DNA of 64,000 bases from Peribacillus sp044761985 (GTDB lineage: Bacteria > Bacillota > Bacilli > Bacillales > DSM-1321): NCBI RefSeq assembly GCF_044761985.1, contig NZ_JBIWDK010000001.1:646796-710795 (forward strand), in the 5' to 3' direction. The notes under the pieces were generated by a model. That model made no database searches. It worked only from the letters and a program-made list of their open reading frames with translations, and had not been told where the DNA came from. A program made the position numbers and the translations under genes. Positions 50,106 to 59,517 of the stretch are shown here, in pieces (position 1 is the first letter of the stretch; each line of letters opens with the position of its first letter).

Positions 50106-50840
50106 ATGCTGACTGCGAATTCTTGTTTATTAACGAAAGAAGACATGACGAACCCAAAAAGAGTACCACAATGGGTGATTAAAGAATATCAAACTTTCCA
50201 TGATACGGTAACAGACAAGACTTTTCCTTGTTATTTTGGCATGAAGGCAGAAAATAAAGGTGAACTGCGTTATGCATATATCACTCAGGAAGATTGGTCC
50301 AATCTCCCAAAGGCTGTAGAAAAATTCCTGCAATTATTTCAGGAGCCTCCATATATTAGGCATGGTCTTTTTGTTTTCATGGAGCCGGAAAAAGAAGAAG
50401 GTGACTTGGAATTATATCGTAAGCGATTTTGGGATATCCTTCAATATTTACATGCCCATGATCATACACCTTGGCCGATAGAGAAGCCAAAGGATCCTGA
50501 ACATTATCTGTGGGACTTTCATTTTGCAGGGGAACCCATCTTTATTTTTGGAAATGCACCGGCATATAAACAGCGTAAAACGCGTGATTTGGGTAATAGC
50601 CTCGTCCTAGGATTTCAACCTCGAATGATATTTGAAGGGTTAGAAGGAACGGAAAAGGGAGGAATCATGTCACGTGAAAAGGTAAGGGAACGAGTCGAAA
50701 AGTGGGATAACCTGCCCACGCATCCAGACATCAGTCATTATGGAGATGTCAACCACAATGAATGGAAACAATTCTTCATAGGTGATGATAGCGAACCAAT
50801 CCTTGGGAAATGTCCGTTTCATCATAAAGATTCCAAGTAA
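50106..50840 (+). CDS. YqcI/YcgG family protein
   Basis: A 244-residue protein of the YqcI/YcgG family. ATG 50106 lies 7 bases after GAGGAG. The family includes heme-dependent N-hydroxylases such as GntA of guanitoxin biosynthesis, so an oxygenase role is possible. Conserved features here are FPCYFGMKAENKGELRYAYI at the N-terminus, HYLWDFHFAGEPIF, and a C-terminal CPFHH motif that could bind heme or metal. Substrate unknown; it is a single gene with a terminator. Confidence 0.8.
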   Translation: MLTANSCLLTKEDMTNPKRVPQWVIKEYQTFHDTVTDKTFPCYFGMKAENKGELRYAYITQEDWSNLPKAVEKFLQLFQEPPYIRHGLFVFMEPEKEEGDLELYRKRFWDILQYLHAHDHTPWPIEKPKDPEHYLWDFHFAGEPIFIFGNAPAYKQRKTRDLGNSLVLGFQPRMIFEGLEGTEKGGIMSREKVRERVEKWDNLPTHPDISHYGDVNHNEWKQFFIGDDSEPILGKCPFHHKDSK

Positions 50841-50866
50841 ACGAGGGCAAGATGCTCTCGTTTTTT
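50841..50866 (+). terminator. Terminator after the YqcI/YcgG family gene
   Basis: ACGAGGGCA pairs with TGCTCTCGT (one G-U), 3-base loop, T-run 50861-50866, directly at the stop codon. Confidence 0.85.
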
Positions 50867-51005
50867 CATTATCTGCTTCTTGAAATGGATAGTGAGATTT
50901 AATCCAAATAACAATAAAAAAAATCCTCAACCATGCATTTCTGTGCAGGTTTTCCGGAAAGTCGCTTATAATAAGAGGATAAGGGATATGAAAGGGAGTG
51001 TTATC

Positions 51006-52802
51006 ATGAAAACATTCAAGACACGTGAAGAAGTAAAACAGGAAGAAACGTGGAATCTTACTGATATTTATAAAAACCAGGATGATTGGGAGAAGGATTT
51101 TCAAGAAGTCCTTACTGTAACTGATACATTAAAGGCTTTTGACGGTCATATTCATACAGCTCAAGAGTTGTTTGATTACTTACATTTAAGTGAAGAAATC
51201 GGATATACCTATAATAAACTCTATGTGTTTGCCATGCTCCAAGCGGATTTGGATACCCGTGTCACCTCATCTCAGGCACTACTTGACCGAGCAGGTCAGT
51301 TAGGCAGAAAGATTAGCAGTGCATCTGCCTTCTTTATGCCATTCTTACTAAGCTTAGATGAAAAAACACTTAAAAGATACATAGCAGAAGTAGAGGGATT
51401 AAAATACTTTGAGGAAGATTTACTTGATTCATACCGTTATAAAGCCCATGTGTTATCGAAGGAACAAGAAGAAGTACTTTCCCAAATAGGTGAAGCATTT
51501 TCAGCTCCGCAAAAAACTTTCGGGATGATTAACAATGCGGATATTAAATTCGGTGAAGTGACAGATGAAAAAGGTCAAAAAGTAGAGTTGACCCGCGGAA
51601 TGTATTCAAAATTAATAGAAGATGATGACAGGGAAAAGCGGAAAGAGGCCTATTTGGCTTATTACCAACCTTATCTACAATTAAAAAATACAATAGCTTC
51701 CACTCTTTCAACGGCAATAAGAAATAATGTCAACTTATCGAAGCTTCGGAACTATCCATCCGCTTTAGAGAAATCCCTATTCGGGGACAAAGTGCCAAAA
51801 GAAGTGTACGATAATCTGATCACGTCCACAAAAGAAAATATCGAACCCATGCATAAATATATCGCTTTGCGCAAAAAGGTATTGGGTGTGGATGAATTGC
51901 GTGCATATGACTTAAGCGTGCCACTTGTTGAAGGCGCTAAAGAAGACATTACCTATGATGATGGATTTGCATTAATGATCGATGCGTTGAAGCCATTAGG
52001 TGAGGAATATGTGGAAATCCTAAAAAGCTTTAAGGAAAACCGCTATTATGATGTAAGGGAAACACCGGGAAAACGGTCTGGAGCCTATAACTTGGGACTT
52101 TACGGTGTGCATCCATTCATATTGCTGAATCACCGTGACGATCTTGACAGTGTGTTTACACTAGCTCATGAGTCCGGGCATGGCATGCATTCGTACTTCA
52201 GCTCAAAATATCAACCAAAAATCACAGCTGGTTATTCCATTTTTGTTGCGGAGGTAGCTTCAACCGTAAATGAGATTTTACTGATACGTCATTTACTTAA
52301 AACGACCGAGGACCTTCAAAAGAAGAAGCATTTGCTCAATCATTTTATTGATAGCTTTAAAGGAACCTTCTTCACGCAAGTCATGTTTGCTGAATTTGAA
52401 AAGATCGTCCATGAAAAGGCGGAAAATGATGAACCTCTTAATGTAGAGGTTTTGAATACAGCTTATGAAGAGATTTTTCGCACGTATAATGGTCCGGAGA
52501 TCATCTTCAATGAGGAAGTGAAATATGGTTGGTCACGCATCCCTCATTTCTATCGTCCATTTTACGTCTACAAGTATGCTACGGGCTATGTATCTGCCAT
52601 CACCATTGCGGATAAAATCCTTTCTGGAGACAAAGAGACCCTTGAAAGCTATTTAACGTTCTTGAAAAGCGGCAGCTCGGATTTTCCTTTAGAATTGCTT
52701 AAGAAAACCGGAGTGGATTTAACCAAACCGGAACCGATTGAAAATGCGATGAAAATTTTCAGTGATTTGGTTGACCAATTTGCCGAGCTAAACGAGGGCT
52801 AA
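51006..52802 (+). CDS. pepF: Oligoendopeptidase F
   Basis: A 598-residue M3-family zinc peptidase that cleaves peptides of 7 to 17 residues in the cytoplasm. The zinc site HESGH begins at His388 (LAHESGHGMHSYF), with the third ligand further on. B. subtilis YjbG is the counterpart. ATG 51006 follows AAGGGAGTG; the frame is open to 50880 but that part has no homology to the family. Followed by a weak terminator. Confidence 0.93.
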   Translation: MKTFKTREEVKQEETWNLTDIYKNQDDWEKDFQEVLTVTDTLKAFDGHIHTAQELFDYLHLSEEIGYTYNKLYVFAMLQADLDTRVTSSQALLDRAGQLGRKISSASAFFMPFLLSLDEKTLKRYIAEVEGLKYFEEDLLDSYRYKAHVLSKEQEEVLSQIGEAFSAPQKTFGMINNADIKFGEVTDEKGQKVELTRGMYSKLIEDDDREKRKEAYLAYYQPYLQLKNTIASTLSTAIRNNVNLSKLRNYPSALEKSLFGDKVPKEVYDNLITSTKENIEPMHKYIALRKKVLGVDELRAYDLSVPLVEGAKEDITYDDGFALMIDALKPLGEEYVEILKSFKENRYYDVRETPGKRSGAYNLGLYGVHPFILLNHRDDLDSVFTLAHESGHGMHSYFSSKYQPKITAGYSIFVAEVASTVNEILLIRHLLKTTEDLQKKKHLLNHFIDSFKGTFFTQVMFAEFEKIVHEKAENDEPLNVEVLNTAYEEIFRTYNGPEIIFNEEVKYGWSRIPHFYRPFYVYKYATGYVSAITIADKILSGDKETLESYLTFLKSGSSDFPLELLKKTGVDLTKPEPIENAMKIFSDLVDQFAELNEG

Positions 52803-52877
52803 TGTACCCATTTCTTCCAAAACAGCCCATGGTACGATGAATGAAAAGATGCTATAGTAAGATTATTGGCAAAAGAG

Positions 52878-52908
52878 AGGCCCAATCTTCATTGATTGGG
52901 TCTTATTC
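52878..52908 (+). terminator. Weak terminator after pepF
   Basis: GGCCCAATC pairs with GATTGGGTC around a 6-base loop; the tail TTATT is a poor T-run. Confidence 0.55.
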
Positions 52909-53018
52909 CGTATGTTGAGAGAGTATACACTTTTTTGTGGTCGAATTTCACTCAAAAAAGTATTTTAGTATAGCTTTCTTTTTCATTCATTAGCATAAAT
53001 TGTGAGGGAACGTGAACA

Positions 53019-55265
53019 ATGAATTCAACGGTAAATTATATAAAAGAATGGCAACAGGCCCTTCAACTTGAAATTCTGCATCTAAAGAAATACGGAAGTA
53101 CAAAATATTTAGTTTCAAATGGCCATCTCCTTTCAAGTGATGGCTCATTCACCTATTTCTTCGAAACGGGCTCTTCAGTGAAAATTCCGGTCGGGTCGAT
53201 TGTACGGCTGGAATGGGGAGGAATTAAACAGGATGGGAGAGTTTTATCGTCAGAAGGAAAAAGCATCATCCTTTCCTTTGAACGGTCATTGGGTGATTTA
53301 ATAGGGGAAGCATTTCTATACCACGATCCTTGGGAACTTTTAGAGCAACTAATCACAAGGTTAGATGAAGTTAAGAGAAGTAAGAAAAAGAGGCTGAGGA
53401 TTAAGCGTCTTATGGATCCTTCCATGCCACAAAAACATCCTTCCAGCGAGAAACAAAGTAGTGTGAGGGAATTGTATGCACGCTCAAAGTTCAATCCAGT
53501 CACATTTGTCTGGGGTCCACCCGGGACTGGAAAGACCTACACATTGGCTCGTACGGCTGCCAACCATTATTTTCAAGGTAAAAAGATACTCGTCCTGTCT
53601 CATAGTAATCAAGCTGTTGATGTTTTGATGGCCGAAATTTCTTCATTCATAAAAAGGAAAGAACGTTTTCACGAAGGGGACGTCCTTCGATATGGGTCAC
53701 AAATCGGTGAATCCTTAGCAATTCATGAAGATATTGTAACGGGGCAATTACTAGGGAAGCATGAACCGGACTTATTAGCGGATAAAGAGAAACTTGTAGG
53801 AGAAAAACGTTTATTGAAACAGGATTTAGCAGGTTCATTCAGTAAAAGGGACACCGACGAATTGCTTGAATTAGAAAAGAAATTGGCGCGGGTTTTGGAG
53901 AAAATCCGTCAAAAAGAGATAGAATTCCTAAAAGAAGCCAAAATAATCGGGACGACCCTGGCAAAAGCCGCTAAAGATGAAACGTTATACACTAGGGAGT
54001 ATGACTTGATCATTTTGGATGAAGCCAGCATGGCATACGTACCGCAAGTGGCATTTGCTGCGGCTTTATCTAAACACATTTTAGTTTCAGGTGATTTCAA
54101 ACAGCTTCCACCGATCGCAGCAGCCCGTGATTCCTTAGTGAAACTTTGGTTGAAAGAGGATATATTCCATAGGGCTGGAGTTGCGCAATCAGTTGAAGAA
54201 GGGACGCTTCATCCACATTTATTCCTTTTAAAAGAACAGCGCCGTATGCATCCAGAGATTTCGGCCTTTACAAACCGTGTTGTCTACAACAATTTTGTGG
54301 GAGATCATGAAAGTGTTTCGATAAGCAGAGAAAGTATCAGGGCTGCGGAACCGTTTGCCAACAAGGCTTCTGTTCTTCTTGATACGAGCTGTTCTGGTGA
54401 ATATTGTATGACGGAGCGTACTTCCCACTCAAGGATGAATCTTTGGCAATTATTATTATCATTTCAGCTGATTCATGAAGCATATGTTGATGGTGCTAAA
54501 TCGATTGGTTATGTGGCACCATATCGGGCACAGGCTGAATGGATGGAAAAGCTATTGGATGATCTGTACCGGAACGAACGGCAAACCACTGATATTATTG
54601 CCGCAACTGTCCATCGTTTTCAGGGCAGTGAACGTGATGTAATGGTTTTTGATACGGTAGATAGCTATCCACAGGATCGTGCTGGGATGTTATTGACAGG
54701 AAGAGAAAGTGAACGGCTCATTAATGTGGCAATAACGCGGACAAAAGGTAAATTTCTGCATGTGTGCGATACTTCTTTTATAAATAAACATGTATATCGT
54801 AGTAAAACGCTTCGACAACTTGTGGACCATCAAACGCATAACGGTCAGGTGATTCCAAGGAAAGACATTGGGAAATGGGTGAAACACCAACATTCCAGAT
54901 TGCAGTGGATGCATGCACGGAAACTGGAAAAAGTCTTGGAGGATCTGGGTAATACCAACCATGAGATGATTATGGCAATCCCTGATGCAAACTTGCTGTC
55001 AGATGATTGGAAGCAGATTTTGTTGAAAAGAAACCCCAAGGTGAAGTTGACAATCATATCCGGAAAGAGAAATTCGGATATCCCTTTACATTCCTTTATA
55101 AGTTTGCCGGTTTCCTTCTCGTTTATCATCTTCGATAAACGCTTTGTCTGGCTGGGAGTCCCTATTGAGACAAATAATCGAATTCAGCCACCGTTTATAT
55201 CCGCTCGACTGGATTCGTCAATCATCGCCATGGAACTTTCCTCTCAATTTAAAAGAAATGAATAA
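53019..55265 (+). CDS. Superfamily 1B (Upf1/DNA2-like) helicase with a PLD-like C-terminal domain
   Basis: A 748-residue helicase. Walker A is G166PPGTGKT173, motif II is D334EAS, motif III/IV includes SGDFKQLPPIA, LKEQRRMHP, and motif VI region is TVHRFQGSERDVM and NVAITRTK. An N-terminal beta domain (about 15-130) precedes it. The C-terminal part (about 615-748) resembles PLD-like domains found after such helicases (MIMAIPDANLLSDDWK, ... FIIFDKRFVWLGVP) but shows no HKD motif. RNA or DNA substrate unknown. It stands alone, with its own terminator. Confidence 0.85.
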   Translation: MNSTVNYIKEWQQALQLEILHLKKYGSTKYLVSNGHLLSSDGSFTYFFETGSSVKIPVGSIVRLEWGGIKQDGRVLSSEGKSIILSFERSLGDLIGEAFLYHDPWELLEQLITRLDEVKRSKKKRLRIKRLMDPSMPQKHPSSEKQSSVRELYARSKFNPVTFVWGPPGTGKTYTLARTAANHYFQGKKILVLSHSNQAVDVLMAEISSFIKRKERFHEGDVLRYGSQIGESLAIHEDIVTGQLLGKHEPDLLADKEKLVGEKRLLKQDLAGSFSKRDTDELLELEKKLARVLEKIRQKEIEFLKEAKIIGTTLAKAAKDETLYTREYDLIILDEASMAYVPQVAFAAALSKHILVSGDFKQLPPIAAARDSLVKLWLKEDIFHRAGVAQSVEEGTLHPHLFLLKEQRRMHPEISAFTNRVVYNNFVGDHESVSISRESIRAAEPFANKASVLLDTSCSGEYCMTERTSHSRMNLWQLLLSFQLIHEAYVDGAKSIGYVAPYRAQAEWMEKLLDDLYRNERQTTDIIAATVHRFQGSERDVMVFDTVDSYPQDRAGMLLTGRESERLINVAITRTKGKFLHVCDTSFINKHVYRSKTLRQLVDHQTHNGQVIPRKDIGKWVKHQHSRLQWMHARKLEKVLEDLGNTNHEMIMAIPDANLLSDDWKQILLKRNPKVKLTIISGKRNSDIPLHSFISLPVSFSFIIFDKRFVWLGVPIETNNRIQPPFISARLDSSIIAMELSSQFKRNE

Positions 55266-55274
55266 TTTGACGAA

Positions 55275-55298
55275 AAGACCCTGATTGGGTCTTTTTTT
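55275..55298 (+). terminator. Terminator after the helicase gene
   Basis: AAGACCC pairs with GGGTCTT with a 5-base loop, T-run 55292-55298. Confidence 0.85.
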
Positions 55299-55535
55299 GT
55301 GAATATTTTATAGTTCAACTCGTTAAAATATATGAATAAGTAATTATTTTGACCAAAAATCATTCATTATCCAATAGATAACCTCGCTAGAATATCATTA
55401 TCACCCTTTCATCCTGAAATTTGTTCCAATCCTTATCGTCTTAGTTAAGGAATTCAACGTATAAGCCAATTAGGCGACAATTTTCTACCAATGATTTACG
55501 ATGAAGTATAAAGAGAACATGAAAGGAAGGAAGAA

Positions 55536-56534
55536 ATGAAGCTTAGTATTTTAGATCAATCGCCCATTTCATCTGGCCAAACGGCACAACAAGCTTTACA
55601 TGATTCACTACTTCTAGCGCAGGAAGGTGATAGACTGGGATACAACAGAATTTGGTTGACGGAACATCACGATTTACCAGGTTTGGCCTGTGCTACACCC
55701 GAGGTGATGCTTAGTTACATTGGTACTCAAACGAAGAACATTAGAATTGGGGCAGGTGCTGTTTTACTGCCACATTATAAGCCATATCGAGTGGCTGAAA
55801 CATTCAACATGCTGGCCACACTTTTCCCAGGGAGGGTCGATCTTGGGATTGGACGTGCCCCAGGTGGTTCTGCAGAAGCAACGATGGCACTGTCAGATAA
55901 TTATTTGCAAAATGTCTACAAAATGCCAGAGCTAGTACAGGAATTGCTACATTTTCTGAGAGGGGATTTTCCGGAGAATCACCAGTTTTCTAATGTTGCG
56001 GCTGCACCTGTCCCAGAGACTTTATCGGAACCATGGATTCTTGGCACAAGTGAAAAAAGTGCGAAGCTTGCTGCGGAGAATGGTGTTGCGTACGCATTCG
56101 GCGAGTTCATGAGCCAAAATGATGGTGTGAAAAGTTTACAGCATTATCGCAGCCACTTTCAACCAAAAGGGAACCTTTTGTCCCCGAAAACGATTTTAAC
56201 GGTATCTGTAATTTGTGCAGAAGATGAACAAAAAGCAAAAGAAATTGCATTGAGCAATGCTTTATGGAGAATTCAAAGCGATAAAGGGGAAAGAAGTATG
56301 GTTCCTAGTATAGAAGAGGCTAGCGAATATGTATGGACGGATAGGGAAAAAGAATGGAAGAGGAAAATAGATGAAAAGATGATTGTTGGTTCTCCATCAC
56401 AAGTCAAGCGTCGCCTTTTGGACCTAAAGGAGCAATATCAAGCGGATGAAATCATGATTATCACGATCACACATCTATTGGAAGACCGCTTGAACTCGTT
56501 CCGTTTGATTGCCAAGGAGCTTTTTGGAAAGTAA
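55536..56534 (+). CDS. LLM-class flavin-dependent oxidoreductase (MsnO8-like)
   Basis: A 332-residue bacterial-luciferase-like monooxygenase with the N-terminal KLSILDQSPIS strand, EHHDLPGLACATPEVM, the GAGAVLLPHYKPYRVAETF segment and LGIGRAPGGSA, all in the MsnO8/YwcH group. Such enzymes use reduced FMN from a partner reductase. AAGGAAGG precedes ATG 55536. A paralogue follows 88 bases downstream. Confidence 0.88.
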   Translation: MKLSILDQSPISSGQTAQQALHDSLLLAQEGDRLGYNRIWLTEHHDLPGLACATPEVMLSYIGTQTKNIRIGAGAVLLPHYKPYRVAETFNMLATLFPGRVDLGIGRAPGGSAEATMALSDNYLQNVYKMPELVQELLHFLRGDFPENHQFSNVAAAPVPETLSEPWILGTSEKSAKLAAENGVAYAFGEFMSQNDGVKSLQHYRSHFQPKGNLLSPKTILTVSVICAEDEQKAKEIALSNALWRIQSDKGERSMVPSIEEASEYVWTDREKEWKRKIDEKMIVGSPSQVKRRLLDLKEQYQADEIMIITITHLLEDRLNSFRLIAKELFGK

Positions 56535-56622
56535 GTATAAGCAATTCATGTGCAATTTCCCTGCATTTTCTATATGATGGCTTTGCGACCATTCATTTTA
56601 AAAAGAGAAAGAAGTTGAATAT

Positions 56623-57645
56623 ATGAATTATGACACATCAACAAAAAAACTGAGTGATATTTCTTTTTCCGTATTGGACTTAGCCTCCATTATTGAAGGC
56701 GGTACAGTATCTGCAGCATTTCATAATACCGTAAACTTAGCCCAGCACGCAGAAGAATGGGGATATCGCCGCTTCTGGGTGGCTGAGCATCATAGCATGC
56801 CCGGCATCGCAAGCTCTGCGACTTCCGTGCTAATCGGCCATGTCGCTGGCAAGACGGAGAGAATCCGGGTCGGTTCAGGGGGGATCATGCTTCCGAACCA
56901 TGCTCCTCTTGTTATTGCGGAACAGTTTGGTACACTTGAGGCAATGTATCCGGGCAGAATAGATTTGGGTCTAGGAAGAGCTCCAGGAAGCGATCAGTAT
57001 ACTGCTATGGCTCTTCGCGGTGATGTCCGTAATAATGGACAGGATTTTCCGGAACAGTTGGAACAGCTTCGCAGCTATCTAAGTGCCGATTCCAAACATA
57101 ATCGGGTCCGGGCTATACCTGGGGAAGGACAGGATATCCCTATTTGGTTACTCGGTTCAAGCGGATTCAGTGCAGCGCTATCGGCAAAACTTGGTCTGCC
57201 TTTCTCATTTGCCAGTCACTTTTCACCCGAAAACACTAAACCGGCATTAGCGCGATATCGGAATAATTTCCAACCTTCCGATGTACTTGATAAACCACAT
57301 GCGATGGTAGGCATCAATGTATTTGCGGCAGACACTACTGAAGAAGCACACAAAATTGCGACCTCTTATCAACAACAATTCTTAAATTTAATTCGGAATA
57401 CCCCTGGCCAAATGGCGCCGCCGGTCGATTCGATGGAGGGGCTCTGGACCGAATACGAAAAAGCGATCGTCATGAAGCAATTGAACGCATCGATCATCGG
57501 GAATCCGGAACAAGTCAAGGAACAATTACAGGCTTTCCTTGATGAAACACAGGCGGATGAAATGATTATAAACTCGGCGATTTATGATCACGGAGCCCGA
57601 CTTCGTTCTTATGAAATCGTTGCCGAGATCACTGGAATGAAATGA
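56623..57645 (+). CDS. LLM-class flavin-dependent oxidoreductase (paralogue)
   Basis: A 340-residue relative of the preceding gene with AEHHSMPGIASSATSVL, GGIMLPNHAPLVIAEQF and LGLGRAPGSDQYTAMAL. GAAAGAAG precedes ATG 56623. The two genes probably form a unit, perhaps by duplication, and may act on related substrates. No reductase gene is adjacent. Terminator follows. Confidence 0.88.
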   Translation: MNYDTSTKKLSDISFSVLDLASIIEGGTVSAAFHNTVNLAQHAEEWGYRRFWVAEHHSMPGIASSATSVLIGHVAGKTERIRVGSGGIMLPNHAPLVIAEQFGTLEAMYPGRIDLGLGRAPGSDQYTAMALRGDVRNNGQDFPEQLEQLRSYLSADSKHNRVRAIPGEGQDIPIWLLGSSGFSAALSAKLGLPFSFASHFSPENTKPALARYRNNFQPSDVLDKPHAMVGINVFAADTTEEAHKIATSYQQQFLNLIRNTPGQMAPPVDSMEGLWTEYEKAIVMKQLNASIIGNPEQVKEQLQAFLDETQADEMIINSAIYDHGARLRSYEIVAEITGMK

Positions 57646-57650
57646 GGGTT

Positions 57651-57686
57651 AAAAGAGCTTGCAGAAACACTGCAAGCTCTTTTTTA
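57651..57686 (+). terminator. Terminator after the LLM gene pair
   Basis: AAAAGAGCTTGCAG pairs with CTGCAAGCTCTTTT around a 5-base loop, T-run to 57685. Confidence 0.9.
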
Positions 57687-57734
57687 AAACTGGAAACGGG
57701 ATATCTTTATTCACTAAAACTGAAGGAGCAAAAC

Positions 57735-59483
57735 ATGACCCAGGAAGTTCCAATATCATTATTGTTTCATTTTACAGATAAATATGGATATAAAAAGCCC
57801 ATGTATTTTAATAAGCCGAAAAAGATTCTGATTGCCCATTCGATTGAAGAAGTGGTAATCAAATTCGATGAAGTACAGAAAGCGATTGATGAAGGATATT
57901 ATGTAGCAGGTTATGTTTCTTATGAAGCCGCCCCAGCCTTTAATAACTGTTTGAAAGTAAAAGAGGGTGGAAACATGCCTTTATTATGGTTTGGGATTTT
58001 TGAAAGTCCGGGAGAATTCATAGAAGAAACGTTGGGTGCCTTTCATATGGCCGATTGGGATTCCGAAACCGATTCTAAATCCTATCATGCTGGATTTCAA
58101 AGGATTAAAGAAGAGATAGAGAGAGGTAACAGCTATCAGGTGAATTACACAATGCGGTTACGATCGAAGTTCGAAGGGGATGACTATGCATTTTATAATC
58201 GCCTAGTAAGAGCTCAACGTTCCAACTATAGTGCTTATTTAAATCTGGGAACATATCGGATTCTTTCCGCTTCTCCAGAGCTATTCTTTCGATGGGAAGA
58301 TGGACAATTAATCACCCGTCCCATGAAGGGGACAGTAAAGCGGGCTGGAAATAGAGAGAGAGATTTGGAGAATGCCAAATGGTTAGCCAATTCCGAAAAA
58401 AATCAAGCCGAAAATTTAATGATTGTCGATTTGCTTAGAAATGACATGGGGATGGTATCGGAAAAAGGGACTGTTAAGGTATCTAAGCTTAAGGAAATCG
58501 AAAAATATCCGACAGTTTGGCAAATGACATCGACAATCACTGCAAGTACGAAGCCGGAAACGACTATTATTGATTTATTCAAGGCACTTTTCCCATGTGG
58601 ATCGATAACGGGTGCACCGAAAATTAAAACAATGGAAATCATCGCTGAACTTGAGAATTCACCGCGTGAAATATATTGTGGCGCCATTGGCTACATCACT
58701 CCTAATCGGGAAGCAGTTTTCAATGTACCGATACGGACAGTAGTAATTGATAAGGAAACTGGTCAGGCTGCATATGGAGTCGGAGGGGGAATCACTTGGG
58801 ACTCGGCTTCTTTGGAAGAATACGAGGAAGCCTTCTTGAAAGCAAAACTATTGACGGAAGAGCACCCGGCTTACCAGCTTTTAGAGTCAATCAGGCTTGA
58901 GAATGGCGAATATTCTTTATTGGAGGAACATATTGAAAGAGTGATGCAATCTGCAGATTATTTTGGCTTCAGGCTTCCTGAAAAGACGCTTAGAAATCAA
59001 CTAATAGAATACTCCTCCATACATACCGACACGTTAGAAAAGATTCGTGTGCTAGTTTCGGAAAATGGGGAAATTAGTGTCTCTGGGCAAATAATTGATG
59101 GGGTAAATCCGGAAATATCAGTTATCGTAGCCGAAAGTCCGATTCATAGTGAAAATCCTTTTCTTCATCATAAAACTACGAATCGAGGCGTTTATGATGA
59201 ATTTAAAAGAAGGTATCCTGACTTTCATGACGTATTGCTCTGGAATGAAAAAGGGGATGTCACGGAGTTCACGAACGGAAACATTGTCGTGAAAATCAAT
59301 GGGGAACTCATCACTCCCCCTTTGGAATCAGGCTTGCTTGCAGGAACTTTTCGTCGAGAACTATTAAAGAGGAAAGAAATCCAGGAAAGGGTCATAAAAA
59401 AAGAAGAATTGGTTACTGCTGAGGAAATTTGGTTTATTAATAGTGTAAGAGGAAGGATTAAGGTTCAGCTTACCAATCAATAA
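57735..59483 (+). CDS. pabB: Fused aminodeoxychorismate synthase component I and lyase (PabB-PabC)
   Basis: A 582-residue bifunctional protein for 4-aminobenzoate synthesis, a folate precursor. Residues about 1-370 form the chorismate-binding PabB domain (RPMKGTVKRAGNR, CGSITGAPKIKTMEIIAELE). Residues about 380-580 form a PLP fold-type IV lyase (PabC) with its catalytic Lys in HHKTTNRGVYDE and the EFTNGNIVV cofactor segment. Such fusions make aminodeoxychorismate and split it to pABA and pyruvate in one chain; they need glutamine amidotransferase PabA or ammonia. AAGGAG lies before ATG 57735. dsdA follows 34 bases later. Confidence 0.9.
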   Translation: MTQEVPISLLFHFTDKYGYKKPMYFNKPKKILIAHSIEEVVIKFDEVQKAIDEGYYVAGYVSYEAAPAFNNCLKVKEGGNMPLLWFGIFESPGEFIEETLGAFHMADWDSETDSKSYHAGFQRIKEEIERGNSYQVNYTMRLRSKFEGDDYAFYNRLVRAQRSNYSAYLNLGTYRILSASPELFFRWEDGQLITRPMKGTVKRAGNRERDLENAKWLANSEKNQAENLMIVDLLRNDMGMVSEKGTVKVSKLKEIEKYPTVWQMTSTITASTKPETTIIDLFKALFPCGSITGAPKIKTMEIIAELENSPREIYCGAIGYITPNREAVFNVPIRTVVIDKETGQAAYGVGGGITWDSASLEEYEEAFLKAKLLTEEHPAYQLLESIRLENGEYSLLEEHIERVMQSADYFGFRLPEKTLRNQLIEYSSIHTDTLEKIRVLVSENGEISVSGQIIDGVNPEISVIVAESPIHSENPFLHHKTTNRGVYDEFKRRYPDFHDVLLWNEKGDVTEFTNGNIVVKINGELITPPLESGLLAGTFRRELLKRKEIQERVIKKEELVTAEEIWFINSVRGRIKVQLTNQ

Positions 59484-59517
59484 AAACTCTATAACATTCA
59501 TTATTTGGAGGGGTGTC

